Shown here in pieces: positions 35,768 to 45,192 of a DNA stretch of 64,000 nucleotides. Made by a program: the position numbers and the translations under genes. A model generated the notes under the pieces. It had not been told where the DNA came from and did no database searches. It worked only from the letters and a program-made list of their open reading frames with translations. The stretch is from Limnohabitans sp. (GTDB lineage: Bacteria; Pseudomonadota; Gammaproteobacteria; Burkholderiales; Burkholderiaceae_C), in assembly GCF_023910625.1 (NCBI RefSeq), contig NZ_JAAVVW010000003.1, positions 1,736,001 to 1,800,000 on the forward strand. Direction: 5' to 3'. Numbering within the stretch: the first letter of the stretch is position 1; every line of letters begins with the position of its first letter.

Positions 35768-36022
35768 ATGAATGCCAAGCACCGAAAAACGCTGGCGGCA
35801 ACATTTGCCAGACCTACTTCGGCGTCGATCGTATTTGCCGACCTGGAGTCCTTGATCAAGTCCCTGGGGGGCTCTGTCATGGAGCGCGAAGGCTCACGCA
35901 TACGGATTGAATTGAAAGGCGAAGTGTGGCGATGCCACAGGCCACACCCAGGCAAAGAAGCCAAGCGTTATCAGGTCGAGGAAGCTCGCGAACTATTGCA
36001 ACGTGCAGGAGTGCAGCCATGA
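35768..36022 (+). CDS. hicA: HicA-family mRNA interferase toxin
   Basis: An 84-residue HicA toxin with the double-stranded RNA-binding-like fold. The GSRIRIELKGEVWRCHRPHP segment holds the catalytic His region and the sequence ends in a helix ahead of GVQP. The start codon of hicB overlaps the hicA stop (ATGA), the usual order hicA then hicB. Intact. Confidence 0.88.
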   Translation: MNAKHRKTLAATFARPTSASIVFADLESLIKSLGGSVMEREGSRIRIELKGEVWRCHRPHPGKEAKRYQVEEARELLQRAGVQP

Positions 36023-36357
36023 ACACCATGACTTATAAAAGTTATACCGCCCGCGTCGAATACGATGAACGTGACAATATTTTCGTTGGCCGAATTCTCG
36101 GCATTCGAGACATGATCAGTTTCCATGGCGAAACGGTGACCGAATTGAAGGCCGAGTTTGAACTTGCCGTGAACGACTATCTGGACGATTGCAAGCAGCA
36201 GGGCTTGCAGCCTGAAAAGCCGGCTTCTGGCAAGTTGCTGCTTCGTGTCCCAGCAGAGGTCCATGGCCGAGCCATTGTCGCTGCGCAAGCCGCAGGCAAG
36301 AGCTTGAACCAATGGGCGACTGAAGTGCTGCAACGTGCAGCACAACCCAGCGCCTGA
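36019..36357 (+). CDS. hicB: HicB-family antitoxin
   Basis: A 112-residue antitoxin. Residues 1-70 form the partial RNase H-like HicB fold (YTARVEYDERDNIFVGRILG), then a ribbon-helix-helix part near LLLRVPAEVHGRAIVAAQAA and SLNQWATEVLQ. It binds the HicA toxin and the operon's own promoter. The frame extends upstream to 35926 but the ATG at 36019 is the coupled start. Confidence 0.9.
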   Translation: MNTMTYKSYTARVEYDERDNIFVGRILGIRDMISFHGETVTELKAEFELAVNDYLDDCKQQGLQPEKPASGKLLLRVPAEVHGRAIVAAQAAGKSLNQWATEVLQRAAQPSA

Positions 36358-36413
36358 CTCCGCACCGGGCCGCAGGCCTCATTTTCAAAACAGGCGCCTT
36401 CGGGCGAGATGGC

Positions 36414-37583
36414 ATGACGGGGCTGAGCGAGTTGCATTGGACAGAAAACGGCGAGGCGCGGTCGGCTTTGTGGCGCATGGATGCGGGGGCGGTGATGCCC
36501 AAGACAGTGGTGCTGGCCGATGACACGCTGACGGCCGATTCGGCTTATCGGCTGGCGTGTGCGGGCACGGGGCTGCTGTGGCGCAGCGATTTTCAAAACG
36601 CTCGGCAACTCTTGCAGGCGATGGCCCGGCGCATGGGCCAACCCAAAAAGACCCGCGCCAAAAAAGCCAGCACGGATGCGGCCCCGGTGCCGGGCGCGGC
36701 TTTTCATGCACACCGCTTGGCACAGTCGCAGCGCAACCGGGTGCTGAGCGCCATCTTGATCGAGCTCGATGGTGACTATGGGCTGGCCTTGCGCCGTGCG
36801 CCCGATGTGCGCCAAGCCTGTGTGCAGGCTTTTGGCCCGGCGCAGGGCCAGCGCTCGGTGATCTCGCTGCGGAGTTTGCAGGGCGCGGTGGGCGCTTTTG
36901 AGTGGCGCAAAAACGGCGTGAAAGTGCCCGCCATGGGCGAGGCTCTGCGCATTTACCCGCATTACGGGGTGTTTTCTCCGGTGCGGGGCGAGTATGTGGA
37001 TTTGGTCGCCCAAGCCCCCTTGCCCGAGGCGCTCAAAGCCCAATCGGTCGCTTTCGATGTGGGGGTGGGCACGGGCGTGTTGTCGGCGGTGCTGGCCCGC
37101 CGGGGCGTGGCGCAGGTGGTGGGCAGCGACACATCTGCGCGGGCGGTGGCCTGTGCGCTGGACAACTTGCAGCGCTTGGGCTTGCAAAACCAGGTGCAGG
37201 TGGTGCAGTCGAATTTGTTTCCTCCGGGGCGGGCGGCTTTGGTGGTGTGCAACCCGCCGTGGTTGCCCGCGCGGCCCGTGGGTTTGCTGGACCAGGCGGT
37301 GTATGACGAGGGCAGCCAGATGCTCAAGGGCTTTTTGGCGGGCCTGCGCGAGCATCTGTGCGAGGGCGGCGAGGGGTGGTTGATTTTGTCGGACTTGGCC
37401 GAGCACTTGGGCTTGCGCACCCGCGAGGCATTGCTGGGCTGGATCGCCGATGCGGGGCTGATGGTGCTGGGGCGGCTGGACGCCAAGCCGGTGCACGCCA
37501 AGGCTCAAGACACGTCAGATGCCTTGCATGCGGCCCGATCGGCCGAAGTCACCTCGCTGTGGCGGCTGGGCGCAGCAGCCTGA
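36414..37583 (+). CDS. Class I SAM-dependent methyltransferase with NPPW motif
   Basis: A 389-residue protein whose second half is a SAM-dependent methyltransferase: motif I is AFDVGVGTGVLSAVLA near residue 217 and motif IV is NPPW near 281. NPPW/NPPY enzymes methylate amide or amino nitrogens, for example Gln in release factors or bases in RNA. The first 190 residues have no motif that I recognise and may bind the substrate. Housekeeping codon use begins again here after the scrap region. Confidence 0.8.
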   Translation: MTGLSELHWTENGEARSALWRMDAGAVMPKTVVLADDTLTADSAYRLACAGTGLLWRSDFQNARQLLQAMARRMGQPKKTRAKKASTDAAPVPGAAFHAHRLAQSQRNRVLSAILIELDGDYGLALRRAPDVRQACVQAFGPAQGQRSVISLRSLQGAVGAFEWRKNGVKVPAMGEALRIYPHYGVFSPVRGEYVDLVAQAPLPEALKAQSVAFDVGVGTGVLSAVLARRGVAQVVGSDTSARAVACALDNLQRLGLQNQVQVVQSNLFPPGRAALVVCNPPWLPARPVGLLDQAVYDEGSQMLKGFLAGLREHLCEGGEGWLILSDLAEHLGLRTREALLGWIADAGLMVLGRLDAKPVHAKAQDTSDALHAARSAEVTSLWRLGAAA

Positions 37584-37604
37584 ACTGGCGCCCTTCCCTG
37601 CCGG

Positions 37605-38366
37605 TCAGACTTTTGAAAAGTCGGGCTTGCGTTTTTCCATGAAGGCGCCAAAGGCTTCTTTGGCGGCGGGCTCGCGCAGCATGCGGCCAAAGTCTTGGCC
37701 TTCTTCGTCCATCTTTTGCAGCACGGCTTGGGTGTCGCCTTTCATCAGGCGCTTGGTGGCGATCAGTGAAGTCAAAGGTTTGGCGGCCAGCTTGCGGGCC
37801 TGCGCTTGGGCGTAGCCATTGACTTCGGTGGGAGGCACGACGCGGTTGACCAGGCCGACTTCTTGCGCGGCTTCGGCAAAAAAAGGCTCGCCCATGAGCA
37901 GGGCTTCGGCGGCGCGGTGGTAGCCGAACATGCGCGGGGCCAGCAGACTGGACGCCGCCTCGGGGCACAGGCCGAGGTTGACAAAAGGCATGGAAAACGC
38001 GGCGTTGTCACCGGCATAGACCAGATCGCAATGGAACAGCATGGTGGTGCCGATGCCCACCGCAGGCCCCGCCACGGCGGCGAGCAGGGGCTTTTCAAAG
38101 GTGGCGATGCCGCGCAAAAAGCGGAACACGGGTGACTCTTGCGTGGTGGGCGGCTGGTTCAAGAAGTCACCAATGTCATTGCCCGCGCTGAAGATGCTTT
38201 CGTGCCCCTGAAACACCACGACGCGCACGCTGGGGTCAGCCCCGGCCTGCGCCACCGCATAGGCCATGGCCGCGTACATGGACGAAGTGATGGAGTTCTT
38301 TTTGTCCAAGCGGTTGAAGGTGATGGTCATCACCCCCGCGTCGATGTGGGTCAGGATGTCAGACAT
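37605..38366 (-). CDS. Enoyl-CoA hydratase/isomerase family protein
   Basis: A 253-residue crotonase-fold protein acting on acyl-CoA thioesters. The oxyanion-hole segments are FSAGNDIGDFL and AAVAGPAVGIGTTM. The catalytic Glu position after LGLCPEAASS matches an isomerase or hydratase. I take the ATG at 38366; the longer frame upstream is unlikely. It forms a minus-strand lipid block with the DUF2147 protein and the acyl-CoA dehydrogenase. Confidence 0.88.
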   Translation of the reverse strand: MSDILTHIDAGVMTITFNRLDKKNSITSSMYAAMAYAVAQAGADPSVRVVVFQGHESIFSAGNDIGDFLNQPPTTQESPVFRFLRGIATFEKPLLAAVAGPAVGIGTTMLFHCDLVYAGDNAAFSMPFVNLGLCPEAASSLLAPRMFGYHRAAEALLMGEPFFAEAAQEVGLVNRVVPPTEVNGYAQAQARKLAAKPLTSLIATKRLMKGDTQAVLQKMDEEGQDFGRMLREPAAKEAFGAFMEKRKPDFSKV

Positions 38367-38403
38367 GGTGGTCCTTGAGGTGTGTCGTTGAATTTGCGAC
38401 GGT

Positions 38404-38859
38404 TTACTGAACCCGAATCCAGGTTTGGGTGCGACCCAACAGGGGCGAACCGATGAAACCACGGACTTCGAGTTTTTTGCCGCCGTCGACCGGTGTCAAA
38501 CGCAGGCTGTAGTTCTTGCCGTTCTCGGGATCCAAGATTTTGCCCCCTTCCCATACCGCTTTGCCGTCACTTTGTTGACCGCCCCGGATGATTTCCATGC
38601 CGATTTTGGGCTGGCCCTTGCGGTCGTCAGAGCACAAGGTGCAGTTGGGTTCAGCGTTGGGGGTGGTGGCCAAAGAGCGCTCGACCACGCCCGACAAGCC
38701 GCCACCGGCTTTTTGGGTGATGCGGATTTCGGCTTGGGGCTGCTGCGTGGCATCGTCGATGCTGCGCCACAGGCCCACCGGGCTCATTTGGGCGTGGGCG
38801 GCCAGGCTCAGCAGGCCAGCGCTCAGGGTCATGGTCAGGGTCAGTGCGGTTTTGATCAT
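38404..38859 (-). CDS. Secreted DUF2147-family protein
   Basis: A 151-residue protein with a signal peptide (residues 1-23, cleaved after AAHA). The rest fits DUF2147: SPVGLWRSIDDATQQPQAEI, two cysteines in CTLCSD and the ending GRTQTWIRV. Such small periplasmic lipocalin-like proteins are often next to fatty-acid genes; their role is unknown. The start is the ATG at 38859. Confidence 0.8.
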   Translation of the reverse strand: MIKTALTLTMTLSAGLLSLAAHAQMSPVGLWRSIDDATQQPQAEIRITQKAGGGLSGVVERSLATTPNAEPNCTLCSDDRKGQPKIGMEIIRGGQQSDGKAVWEGGKILDPENGKNYSLRLTPVDGGKKLEVRGFIGSPLLGRTQTWIRVQ

Positions 38860-38907
38860 GGGGGTGTCCTCCGGGTTGGGTTCCAAGCTTGGGATTTATG
38901 AGCCGTG

Positions 38908-40719
38908 TTATGCCAAGGCGGCGTCGGTGGCCATGAGCACATCGCTGCCCGCGCGGATGCGTCGCATCAGGCTGGAGGTCTCGGGCATCAAGCGGGTGAA
39001 GTAAAAACGCGCCGTTTGCAATTTGGCCTGATAGAACGGATCAGGGCGCTGAGCTTCTTCTTCGGCTTCGGCCAATTTGGCCAATGCAATTTGTGCCGAA
39101 CGGGCCCAGAAGTAACCGAGCACCAAATGGCCCACCACGCGCAAATAGTCGACAGCCGCAGCGCCCACTTCGTCGGCGTTGCTCATGGCTTTCATGCCAA
39201 CTTCACCCGTGAGCTGCGTGAGCTTTTGGCCCAAATCGGCCAGCGGCTTGATGAACTCGCCCATGGCTTCGTTGGCCATTTCGGCCTTGACCAATTGCTC
39301 CACCAATTTGCCGAACTTCTTGAGCGTGGCGCCTTGGTTGCCCAGCACTTTGCGGCCCAACAAGTCGAGTGACTGGATGGTGTTGGTGCCTTCGTAAATC
39401 ATGTTGATGCGGGCATCGCGCACGTACTGCTCCATGCCCCACTCTTTGATGTAGCCGTGGCCGCCAAACACCTGCTGGCAGGCCGATGTCGCCTCCCACG
39501 CGTTGTCGGTGGTGAAGGCCTTGACGATGGGCGTGAGCAGGGCCACGACCTCGGCGGCCTCGGCACGCACAGCTTCGTCGGGGTGGTTCAGTTCTTTATC
39601 AAGCAGCAAGGCGCAGTAGCAAGCCAATGCGCGGCCGCCTTCGGCATAGGCCTTGGCGGTCATGAGCATGCGGCGCACATCGGGGTGCACGATGATCGGA
39701 TCAGCCGGTTTGCCGGGCGCTTTGACGCCAGTCAGCGAGCGCATTTGCACGCGGTCTTTGGCGTAGGCCAAGGCATTTTGGTAAGCCACTTCGGTCAGGC
39801 CCAGCGACTGGTTGCCCACGCCCAAACGGGCTGCGTTCATCATGACGAACATCGCTGCCAAGCCTTTGTTGGGCTGACCCACCAGGGTGCCCACCGCGCC
39901 GTCCAACACCATCTGGCAAGTGGCGTTACCGTGGATGCCCATCTTGTGCTCCAGACCGCCGCAGTAGATGCCATTGCGCTTACCCATGCTGCCATCAGCG
40001 GCCACATTGAACTTGGGCACGATGAAGAGGCTGATGCCTTTGCTGCCAGGAGGAGCATCGGGCAAGCGGGCCAGCACCAGGTGAACGATGTTGGGGGCCA
40101 GATTGTGTTCGCCTGCGCTGATGAAAATCTTTTGGCCGCTGAGCTTGTAAGTGCCGTCGGCCTGAGGCTCGGCCTTGGTGCGCAGCATGCCCAGATCGGT
40201 GCCGCAATGCGGCTCGGTCAGGCACATGGTGCCGGTCCACTCGCCGCTGGTGAGCTTGGGCAGGTACAGGGCTTTTTGCTCGGGCGTGCCATGCGCGTGC
40301 AGGCACTCGTAAGCACCGTGGCTCAAGCCCGGGTACATGGTCCAAGCCTGGTTGGACGAATTGAGCATTTCGTAAAAACACTGGTTGACCACAAAGGGCA
40401 AGCCCTGACCGCCAAACGCGGGGTCGCAGCTCAGCGATGGCCAGCCGCCTGCCACGTACTGCGCATAGGCTTCTTTGAAGCCATCGGGCGCTTTGACTTC
40501 GTGTGTGTCGCGGTTGAGTTGGCAGCCTTGGGTGTCGCCCGAGATGTTGATGGGGAACACCACCTCGGCGGCAAATTTGCCACCTTCTTCGAGCACCGCA
40601 TTGATGGTGTCGGCGTCGGTGTCGGCGTGCTTGGGCAGGGCCTTGAGCTCGGCGCTCACGTTGAGCAACTCGTGCAAGACAAACTGCATGTCGCGAAGTG
40701 GGGGGTTGTAGACGGGCAT
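38908..40719 (-). CDS. Acyl-CoA dehydrogenase, long form
   Basis: A 603-residue FAD-dependent dehydrogenase of the first step of beta-oxidation. Middle-domain motifs are MCLTEPHCGTDLGML and the FAD-binding QVFGGHGYIKEWGMEQ; the extended N- and C-terminal parts make it one of the long (about 600-residue) acyl-CoA dehydrogenases found in proteobacteria, related to DmdC and FadE types. The TetR regulator 27 bp downstream-to-start is likely transcribed first and controls it. Confidence 0.93.
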   Translation of the reverse strand: MPVYNPPLRDMQFVLHELLNVSAELKALPKHADTDADTINAVLEEGGKFAAEVVFPINISGDTQGCQLNRDTHEVKAPDGFKEAYAQYVAGGWPSLSCDPAFGGQGLPFVVNQCFYEMLNSSNQAWTMYPGLSHGAYECLHAHGTPEQKALYLPKLTSGEWTGTMCLTEPHCGTDLGMLRTKAEPQADGTYKLSGQKIFISAGEHNLAPNIVHLVLARLPDAPPGSKGISLFIVPKFNVAADGSMGKRNGIYCGGLEHKMGIHGNATCQMVLDGAVGTLVGQPNKGLAAMFVMMNAARLGVGNQSLGLTEVAYQNALAYAKDRVQMRSLTGVKAPGKPADPIIVHPDVRRMLMTAKAYAEGGRALACYCALLLDKELNHPDEAVRAEAAEVVALLTPIVKAFTTDNAWEATSACQQVFGGHGYIKEWGMEQYVRDARINMIYEGTNTIQSLDLLGRKVLGNQGATLKKFGKLVEQLVKAEMANEAMGEFIKPLADLGQKLTQLTGEVGMKAMSNADEVGAAAVDYLRVVGHLVLGYFWARSAQIALAKLAEAEEEAQRPDPFYQAKLQTARFYFTRLMPETSSLMRRIRAGSDVLMATDAALA

Positions 40720-40746
40720 GGAGGGCTCCTTGAATCGGTAAAAAAA

Positions 40747-41493
40747 TCAGTCTTCGCTCGGCTTGCGTTGGGCCTTGGGCACGGCCACGAGCTTGGGCGG
40801 TTGGGGGGCGTCATCTGGCGCGGTGGCGGCCAGTGTGCCAGGGCCTACATAGCGGGCCAGGATGTGCTGAAAACCTTGGCGGGCACGGTCGGCAGCGCTG
40901 GGGTTGCGCAAAAAGCGGGCCTCGAAATGCAGCGCCAAAATCAGGCCATGGATTTCAAAAGCGATTTGATGGGCATCGGACACGCGGCTGAGTTGGCCCT
41001 CGTCCTGGGCCAGCTCCACAGCCCGGCGCAAAGCGGTTTGCCAAGTGGACACCGAGGAGGCCAGCGCGTCGCGCACCGGGCCAGCGCGGTCGTCAAATTC
41101 GACCGCGCCACTGATGTAAATGCAGCCCGAGTCGATCTCAGCGGAGGTCTGCACCATCCAGTTGTCAAACAGGGCCTGCAGACGAGGCGCACCGCGCGGT
41201 TTTTGCATGGCGGCGTAAAACACCTCCGACTCGAATCGGTCGTGGTATTGACGGATAACAGAAATCTGCAACTCTTCGCGCGAGCCGAAGTGGGCAAATA
41301 CGCCCGATTTGCTCATGCCGGTGACTTCGGCCACCGCGCCAATCGACAGACCTTCCAGGCCAATTTGCGAGGCCAAGCCCAAGGCAGCGTCAATGATGGC
41401 CGCCTTGGTTTGCTGACCTTTGATGAGGACGCGCCGACCCGGCTCATGGGGCGGCAGGCTTTCGACGTTGGAGGGAGGTTGGCGGTCGGTCAT
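40747..41493 (-). CDS. TetR-family regulator of the acyl-CoA dehydrogenase block
   Basis: A 248-residue TetR-type repressor. The helix-turn-helix lies at about residues 28-75 (IIDAALGLASQIGLEGLSIG, then TGMSKSGVFAHFGSREEL). The ligand domain ends in a basic Pro-rich tail. I use the ATG at 41493. A dyad 10 bp upstream probably is its own operator. It stands directly ahead of the acyl-CoA dehydrogenase, so a fatty acyl-CoA is a likely inducer. Confidence 0.88.
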   Translation of the reverse strand: MTDRQPPSNVESLPPHEPGRRVLIKGQQTKAAIIDAALGLASQIGLEGLSIGAVAEVTGMSKSGVFAHFGSREELQISVIRQYHDRFESEVFYAAMQKPRGAPRLQALFDNWMVQTSAEIDSGCIYISGAVEFDDRAGPVRDALASSVSTWQTALRRAVELAQDEGQLSRVSDAHQIAFEIHGLILALHFEARFLRNPSAADRARQGFQHILARYVGPGTLAATAPDDAPQPPKLVAVPKAQRKPSED

Positions 41494-41503
41494 GAGGCTA
41501 AAA

Positions 41504-41517
41504 AGAACGTTCGTTCT
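41504..41517. promoter_or_regulatory. Candidate TetR operator
   Basis: AGAAC-GTTC-GTTCT is a 14-bp inverted repeat with 5-bp arms, 10 bp upstream of the regulator's start codon. TetR-family proteins bind such sites to repress their own genes. Assigned by position. Confidence 0.55.
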
Positions 41518-41571
41518 ATTTTGCACCAAAACCACGCGCCATCGTCATCAAACCGACCGCTCTAGGGTGAA

Positions 41572-42435
41572 TCAGGCCTTGAATGCCACCACTTTCTGGC
41601 GTTGTTCACCCAGGCCCTGGATGCCCAGGTGCATCACGTCGCCACGCTTCAAGAACACCGGTGCGGGCTTGCCGTCCACCTTGACGCCCATGCCCACGCC
41701 CGGCGGTGTGCCGGTGGTGATGATGTCGCCAGGTTCCAGTGTCATGAACTGGCTGACGTAGCTGACGAGCTTGGCCACGCCAAAGATCATGGTCTTGGTG
41801 TTGCCAGTTTGGTAGCGCACGCCGTTCACGTCCAGCCACATGCTCAGGGCTTGCGGGTTGGGCACTTCGTCGCGCGTGACCAGCCAGGGGCCCACAGGGC
41901 CGAAGGTGTCGCAGCCTTTGCCTTTGTCCCAGGTGGCGCCGCGCTCAAGCTGGTATTCGCGCTCGCTCAGGTCGTTGACCACGCAGTAGCCCGCCACATG
42001 GTTGAGGGCGTCTTTTTGCGTGACATAACGGGTGCGGGTGCCGATGACGATGCCCAGCTCGACTTCCCAGTCGGTCTTTTTGGAGCCCTTGGGCAGCATG
42101 ACATCGTCGTTGGCACCCTGGATGCAGGAGATGGCTTTGGTGAACACGATGGGTTCGGACGGCATCGGCATGCCGGATTCGGCAGCGTGGTCGGCGTAGT
42201 TCAGGCCGATGGCGATGAATTTGCTGGTGTCAAAAATGGGCGTGCCAAAACGCTTTTTGCCGCGCACCAATGGCAGCTTGTCGGTCTTGACCTTGGCCAG
42301 CTTGGCCAAAGCCTTGTCGCTGAGTTGGTCGGGCGAGATGTCTTTGACCACGCTGCTCAGGTCGCGCAAGCGGCCTGCAGCGTCGATCAGGCCGGGTTTT
42401 TCTTTGCCAGGCGGGCCATAGCGAACGAGTTTCAT
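41572..42435 (-). CDS. Fumarylacetoacetate hydrolase family protein
   Basis: A 287-residue FAH-superfamily enzyme. Metal-site features are FIAIGLNYADHAAE, then DWEVELGIVIG and the late TTGTPPGVGMG. Members cleave C-C bonds in acylpyruvates or isomerise hydroxymuconates; the exact substrate cannot be read here. The 5' leader of the mRNA on the upstream side runs through an SDR remnant, so a catabolic pair may have existed. Confidence 0.88.
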   Translation of the reverse strand: MKLVRYGPPGKEKPGLIDAAGRLRDLSSVVKDISPDQLSDKALAKLAKVKTDKLPLVRGKKRFGTPIFDTSKFIAIGLNYADHAAESGMPMPSEPIVFTKAISCIQGANDDVMLPKGSKKTDWEVELGIVIGTRTRYVTQKDALNHVAGYCVVNDLSEREYQLERGATWDKGKGCDTFGPVGPWLVTRDEVPNPQALSMWLDVNGVRYQTGNTKTMIFGVAKLVSYVSQFMTLEPGDIITTGTPPGVGMGVKVDGKPAPVFLKRGDVMHLGIQGLGEQRQKVVAFKA

Positions 42436-42459
42436 GGTTGCCTTTCAGTTTTCAAAAAA

Positions 42460-42590
42460 TCAATCAGTGGAACGGCCACCCGACAGCTCAAAGACCGCGC
42501 CGGTGGAGAAGGAACATTTTTCGGTGCTCAGCCAGGTCAGCATGGCGGCGACTTCTTCGGGCTCGCCAAAGCGGGCCATTGGGATTTTGG
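42460..42590 (-). pseudogene. C-terminal remnant of a short-chain dehydrogenase/reductase
   Basis: About 43 codons read as the end of an SDR oxidoreductase (PMARFGEPEEVAAMLTWLS and then STGAVFELSGG). The stop is intact, but nothing of the Rossmann part remains; upstream sequence no longer matches. In related clusters an SDR partners the FAH enzyme, so this is a deletion remnant of that gene. Confidence 0.78.
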
Positions 42591-42660
42591 CGGTCGTGAC
42601 GAAATTTGGCGGGGATGGTGATCTGCCCTTTGCTTGTGAGCGTGGCGGTTGTCAGCGTGT

Positions 42661-43284
42661 TTATAAGATCCGCGCCAGCGCCGCCTGCAAATGCTCCGAA
42701 GGCAAGCGCTTGAAACCCGAGCGGGCAAAGCGCTGCAAGCGCCCTTGCATGAAGGCCACCAGCATCGAGGCGGTGACCTGTGCGTCGGCGGTGGGGCTGG
42801 CCGAGTCGCTGGCTTTGAGGGATTGGCGCAGTTGCGCTTCGATTTTGTCAAACAACAAGTTGATGCGCTCTTGCAGGCGCTCGTGCTCGAGCACCAGCGC
42901 ATCGCCAATCATGACGCGGCTCATGCCGGGGTTTTTTTCGGCAAACTGCAGCAGCAGCGCGACGATGCGGCCCGCTTGTTGAGAGCCTGCACTTTCGCGG
43001 TCGGTGACCTGGCGAATCAAACCAATCACCGATTGGTCCACAAAATCAATCAGGCCTTCGAACATTTGGGCCTTGCTGGCGAAGTGACGGTACAAGGCCG
43101 CTTCGCTCACGCCGATTTTGCCGGCCAGGCTTGCGGTGGTGACGCGCTCGGCACCGGGCTGCTCGAGCATGGAGGCCAGGGTTTGCAATATTTGCAAGCG
43201 GCGTTCACCGGGGCGTGGCCGCTTGCGGGCCGGGGTGGCGTCTTCGTCGCGCTCGTGCTCTGAGGATGGATCTGAAACTGCCAT
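42661..43284 (-). CDS. slmA: SlmA nucleoid occlusion factor (TetR family)
   Basis: A 207-residue TetR-family protein that couples chromosome position to FtsZ ring placement in the SlmA group. The helix-turn-helix reads TTASLAGKIGVSEAALYRHF, followed by ASKAQMFEGLIDFVDQSVIG. The neighbouring argB gene is on the same strand 43 bp upstream, as found in many Burkholderiales. The N-terminal tail is acidic. Confidence 0.85.
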   Translation of the reverse strand: MAVSDPSSEHERDEDATPARKRPRPGERRLQILQTLASMLEQPGAERVTTASLAGKIGVSEAALYRHFASKAQMFEGLIDFVDQSVIGLIRQVTDRESAGSQQAGRIVALLLQFAEKNPGMSRVMIGDALVLEHERLQERINLLFDKIEAQLRQSLKASDSASPTADAQVTASMLVAFMQGRLQRFARSGFKRLPSEHLQAALARIL

Positions 43285-43327
43285 GTCTTCCCTTTTTTGT
43301 GACGCCGCGCTTGCTGTCGGTCTGGTT

Positions 43328-44227
43328 TTATCGGCTGCGGATCATGGTGCCAAAGGCCTGCTCGGACAGCACTTCGAGCAGCATGGCGTGGGGCACCCGG
43401 CCGTCGATGATGTGCACCGCGTTGACGCCGCTTTTGGCGGCATCGAGCGCACCCGCAATTTTGGGGATCATGCCGCCGCTGATGGTGCCGTCGGCACACA
43501 GCTCGTCGATGCGGCTGGGGGTCAGCTCGGTGAGCAAGTGGCCCTCTTTGTCGAGCACGCCCCGGATGTTGGTGAGCATGAGCAGTTTTTCGGCTTGCAG
43601 CACAGTGGCCAACTTGGCGGCCACCACGTCGGCGTTGATGTTGTAGCTTTCGTTGTTGACACCAAAACCAATGGGGCTGACCACCGGAATGAAGGCATCG
43701 TCTTGCAGGCATTGCAGGATGGCAGGGTCGATGCTTTCGATCTCGCCAACCTGGCCCACGTCGTATTCTTTGCTGGGGTCTTGGGCATCCACCAGGCGCA
43801 GTTTTTTGGCACGGATCAAGCCGCCGTCACGGCCCGTCAGGCCCACGGCTTTGCCACCGGCGCGGTTGATCATGCCGACGATGTCTTGTTGCACTTCGCC
43901 GCCCAGCACCCACTCGACGACTTCCATGGTCTCGGCATCGGTCACGCGCATGCCCTGAATGAACTCGCCCTTCTTGCCCAGGCGCTTCAAGGCCGTTTCA
44001 ATTTGGGGGCCGCCGCCATGCACCACCACCGGGTTCATGCCCACCAGTTTGAGCAGCACCACGTCTTCGGCAAAGGCTTGCTGCAGGGCCGGATCGGTCA
44101 TGGCGTTGCCGCCGTATTTGATGACCAGGGTCTTGCCGTGGAACTTGCGGATGTAGGGCATGGCCTGCGCCAGGATCTGGGCTTGGTCATGCGGTGCAAC
44201 GGTGGAGGCGGCGGTGGTGTCGGTCAT
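43328..44227 (-). CDS. argB: Acetylglutamate kinase
   Basis: A 299-residue kinase, second step of arginine synthesis. The substrate-binding VIKYGGNAM motif is near residue 35, with VHGGGPQIE and the C-terminal GGMIPKI segment. The ATG at 44227 is preferred over an upstream one at 44248. If the SznF-like pathway uses arginine, this is the only arginine-pathway gene in the window, but they are 22 kb apart and no link is implied. Confidence 0.95.
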   Translation of the reverse strand: MTDTTAASTVAPHDQAQILAQAMPYIRKFHGKTLVIKYGGNAMTDPALQQAFAEDVVLLKLVGMNPVVVHGGGPQIETALKRLGKKGEFIQGMRVTDAETMEVVEWVLGGEVQQDIVGMINRAGGKAVGLTGRDGGLIRAKKLRLVDAQDPSKEYDVGQVGEIESIDPAILQCLQDDAFIPVVSPIGFGVNNESYNINADVVAAKLATVLQAEKLLMLTNIRGVLDKEGHLLTELTPSRIDELCADGTISGGMIPKIAGALDAAKSGVNAVHIIDGRVPHAMLLEVLSEQAFGTMIRSR

Positions 44228-44295
44228 GGTGCGAAACGGGGTAGTCAAAGATGGTTCACAAAGTTCTGGGGATTGTGCCGCAAGCCCAAGACAGC

Positions 44296-45192
44296 TCAGA
44301 GCATCTCGGCCAGCATGCGGTTGACACCTTGCTGCCAGGGCGGCAGCACCAGCCCAAAGGCTTGCTGCAGTTTGTGGGTGCTCAGGCGCGAATTCAAAGG
44401 CCGCTTGGCCGGCGTCGGGAAAGCCGAAGTGGGCACGGGGGCGATGTCGGTCACTTTCAGGCCCTGCTCAGGTTGGAGGTGCCGCGCCTGCGCGATCACA
44501 TGGCTGGCATAACCGTGCCAACTGGTTTCACCCAAAGCCACCAGGTGGTAAATGCCTGCCAAGGCCTGGCTTGGGTTGGCCATGGCTTGGCGGATGGCGT
44601 GCGCGGAGACATCGGCGATCAGGTCGGCCCCGGTGGGCGCGCCGTACTGGTCATCGATCACGGTGAGGCGCTCGCGTTCACCGGCCAGGCGCAGCATGGT
44701 CTTGGCAAAGTTGCCACCGCGCGCTGCATACACCCAGCTGGTGCGAAAAATCAGGTGTTGGCAGCCACTGGCAACAATGGCTTGCTCGCCTTCGCGTTTG
44801 GTCTGGCCGTACACGCTGAGCGGGCCAGTGGGGTCGGCTTCTTGCCAAGGCTGCTGGCCCTGACCGTTGAACACGTAATCGGTCGAGTAATGCACCAGCC
44901 AGGCACCCACTTCAGCGGCGGCCTGCGCCAGCGCGGCGGGCGCGGTGGCATTGAGACAGCGGGCCAGGTCCGGCTCGCTCTCGGCCTTGTCCACAGCCGT
45001 GTGGGCGGCGGCGTTGACGATGACGTTGGGTCGCCAGTTGCGCACGGTTTGCGCCAGGCGCTCCGGGTGGCTCAAGTCACCGCAAAAGTCTGTGCTGTGC
45101 CGGTCCAGCGCCAGCACCTGGCCCAAGGGGGCCAGGCTGCGCTGCAATTCCCAGCCGACCTGGCCGTTTTTTCCAAGCAATAGGATTTTCAT
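44296..45192 (-). CDS. rfbD: dTDP-4-dehydrorhamnose reductase
   Basis: A 298-residue reductase for the last step of dTDP-L-rhamnose synthesis. The NAD(P)-binding [13 protein letters not shown] is at the N-terminus and YSTDYVFNG and [10 protein letters not shown] (Tyr-x3-Lys) are catalytic. The start overlaps the stop of rfbB (ATGA, 4 bp). The thymidylyltransferase and epimerase of the pathway are not in this window. Confidence 0.94.
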   Translation of the reverse strand: MKILLLGKNGQVGWELQRSLAPLGQVLALDRHSTDFCGDLSHPERLAQTVRNWRPNVIVNAAAHTAVDKAESEPDLARCLNATAPAALAQAAAEVGAWLVHYSTDYVFNGQGQQPWQEADPTGPLSVYGQTKREGEQAIVASGCQHLIFRTSWVYAARGGNFAKTMLRLAGERERLTVIDDQYGAPTGADLIADVSAHAIRQAMANPSQALAGIYHLVALGETSWHGYASHVIAQARHLQPEQGLKVTDIAPVPTSAFPTPAKRPLNSRLSTHKLQQAFGLVLPPWQQGVNRMLAEML

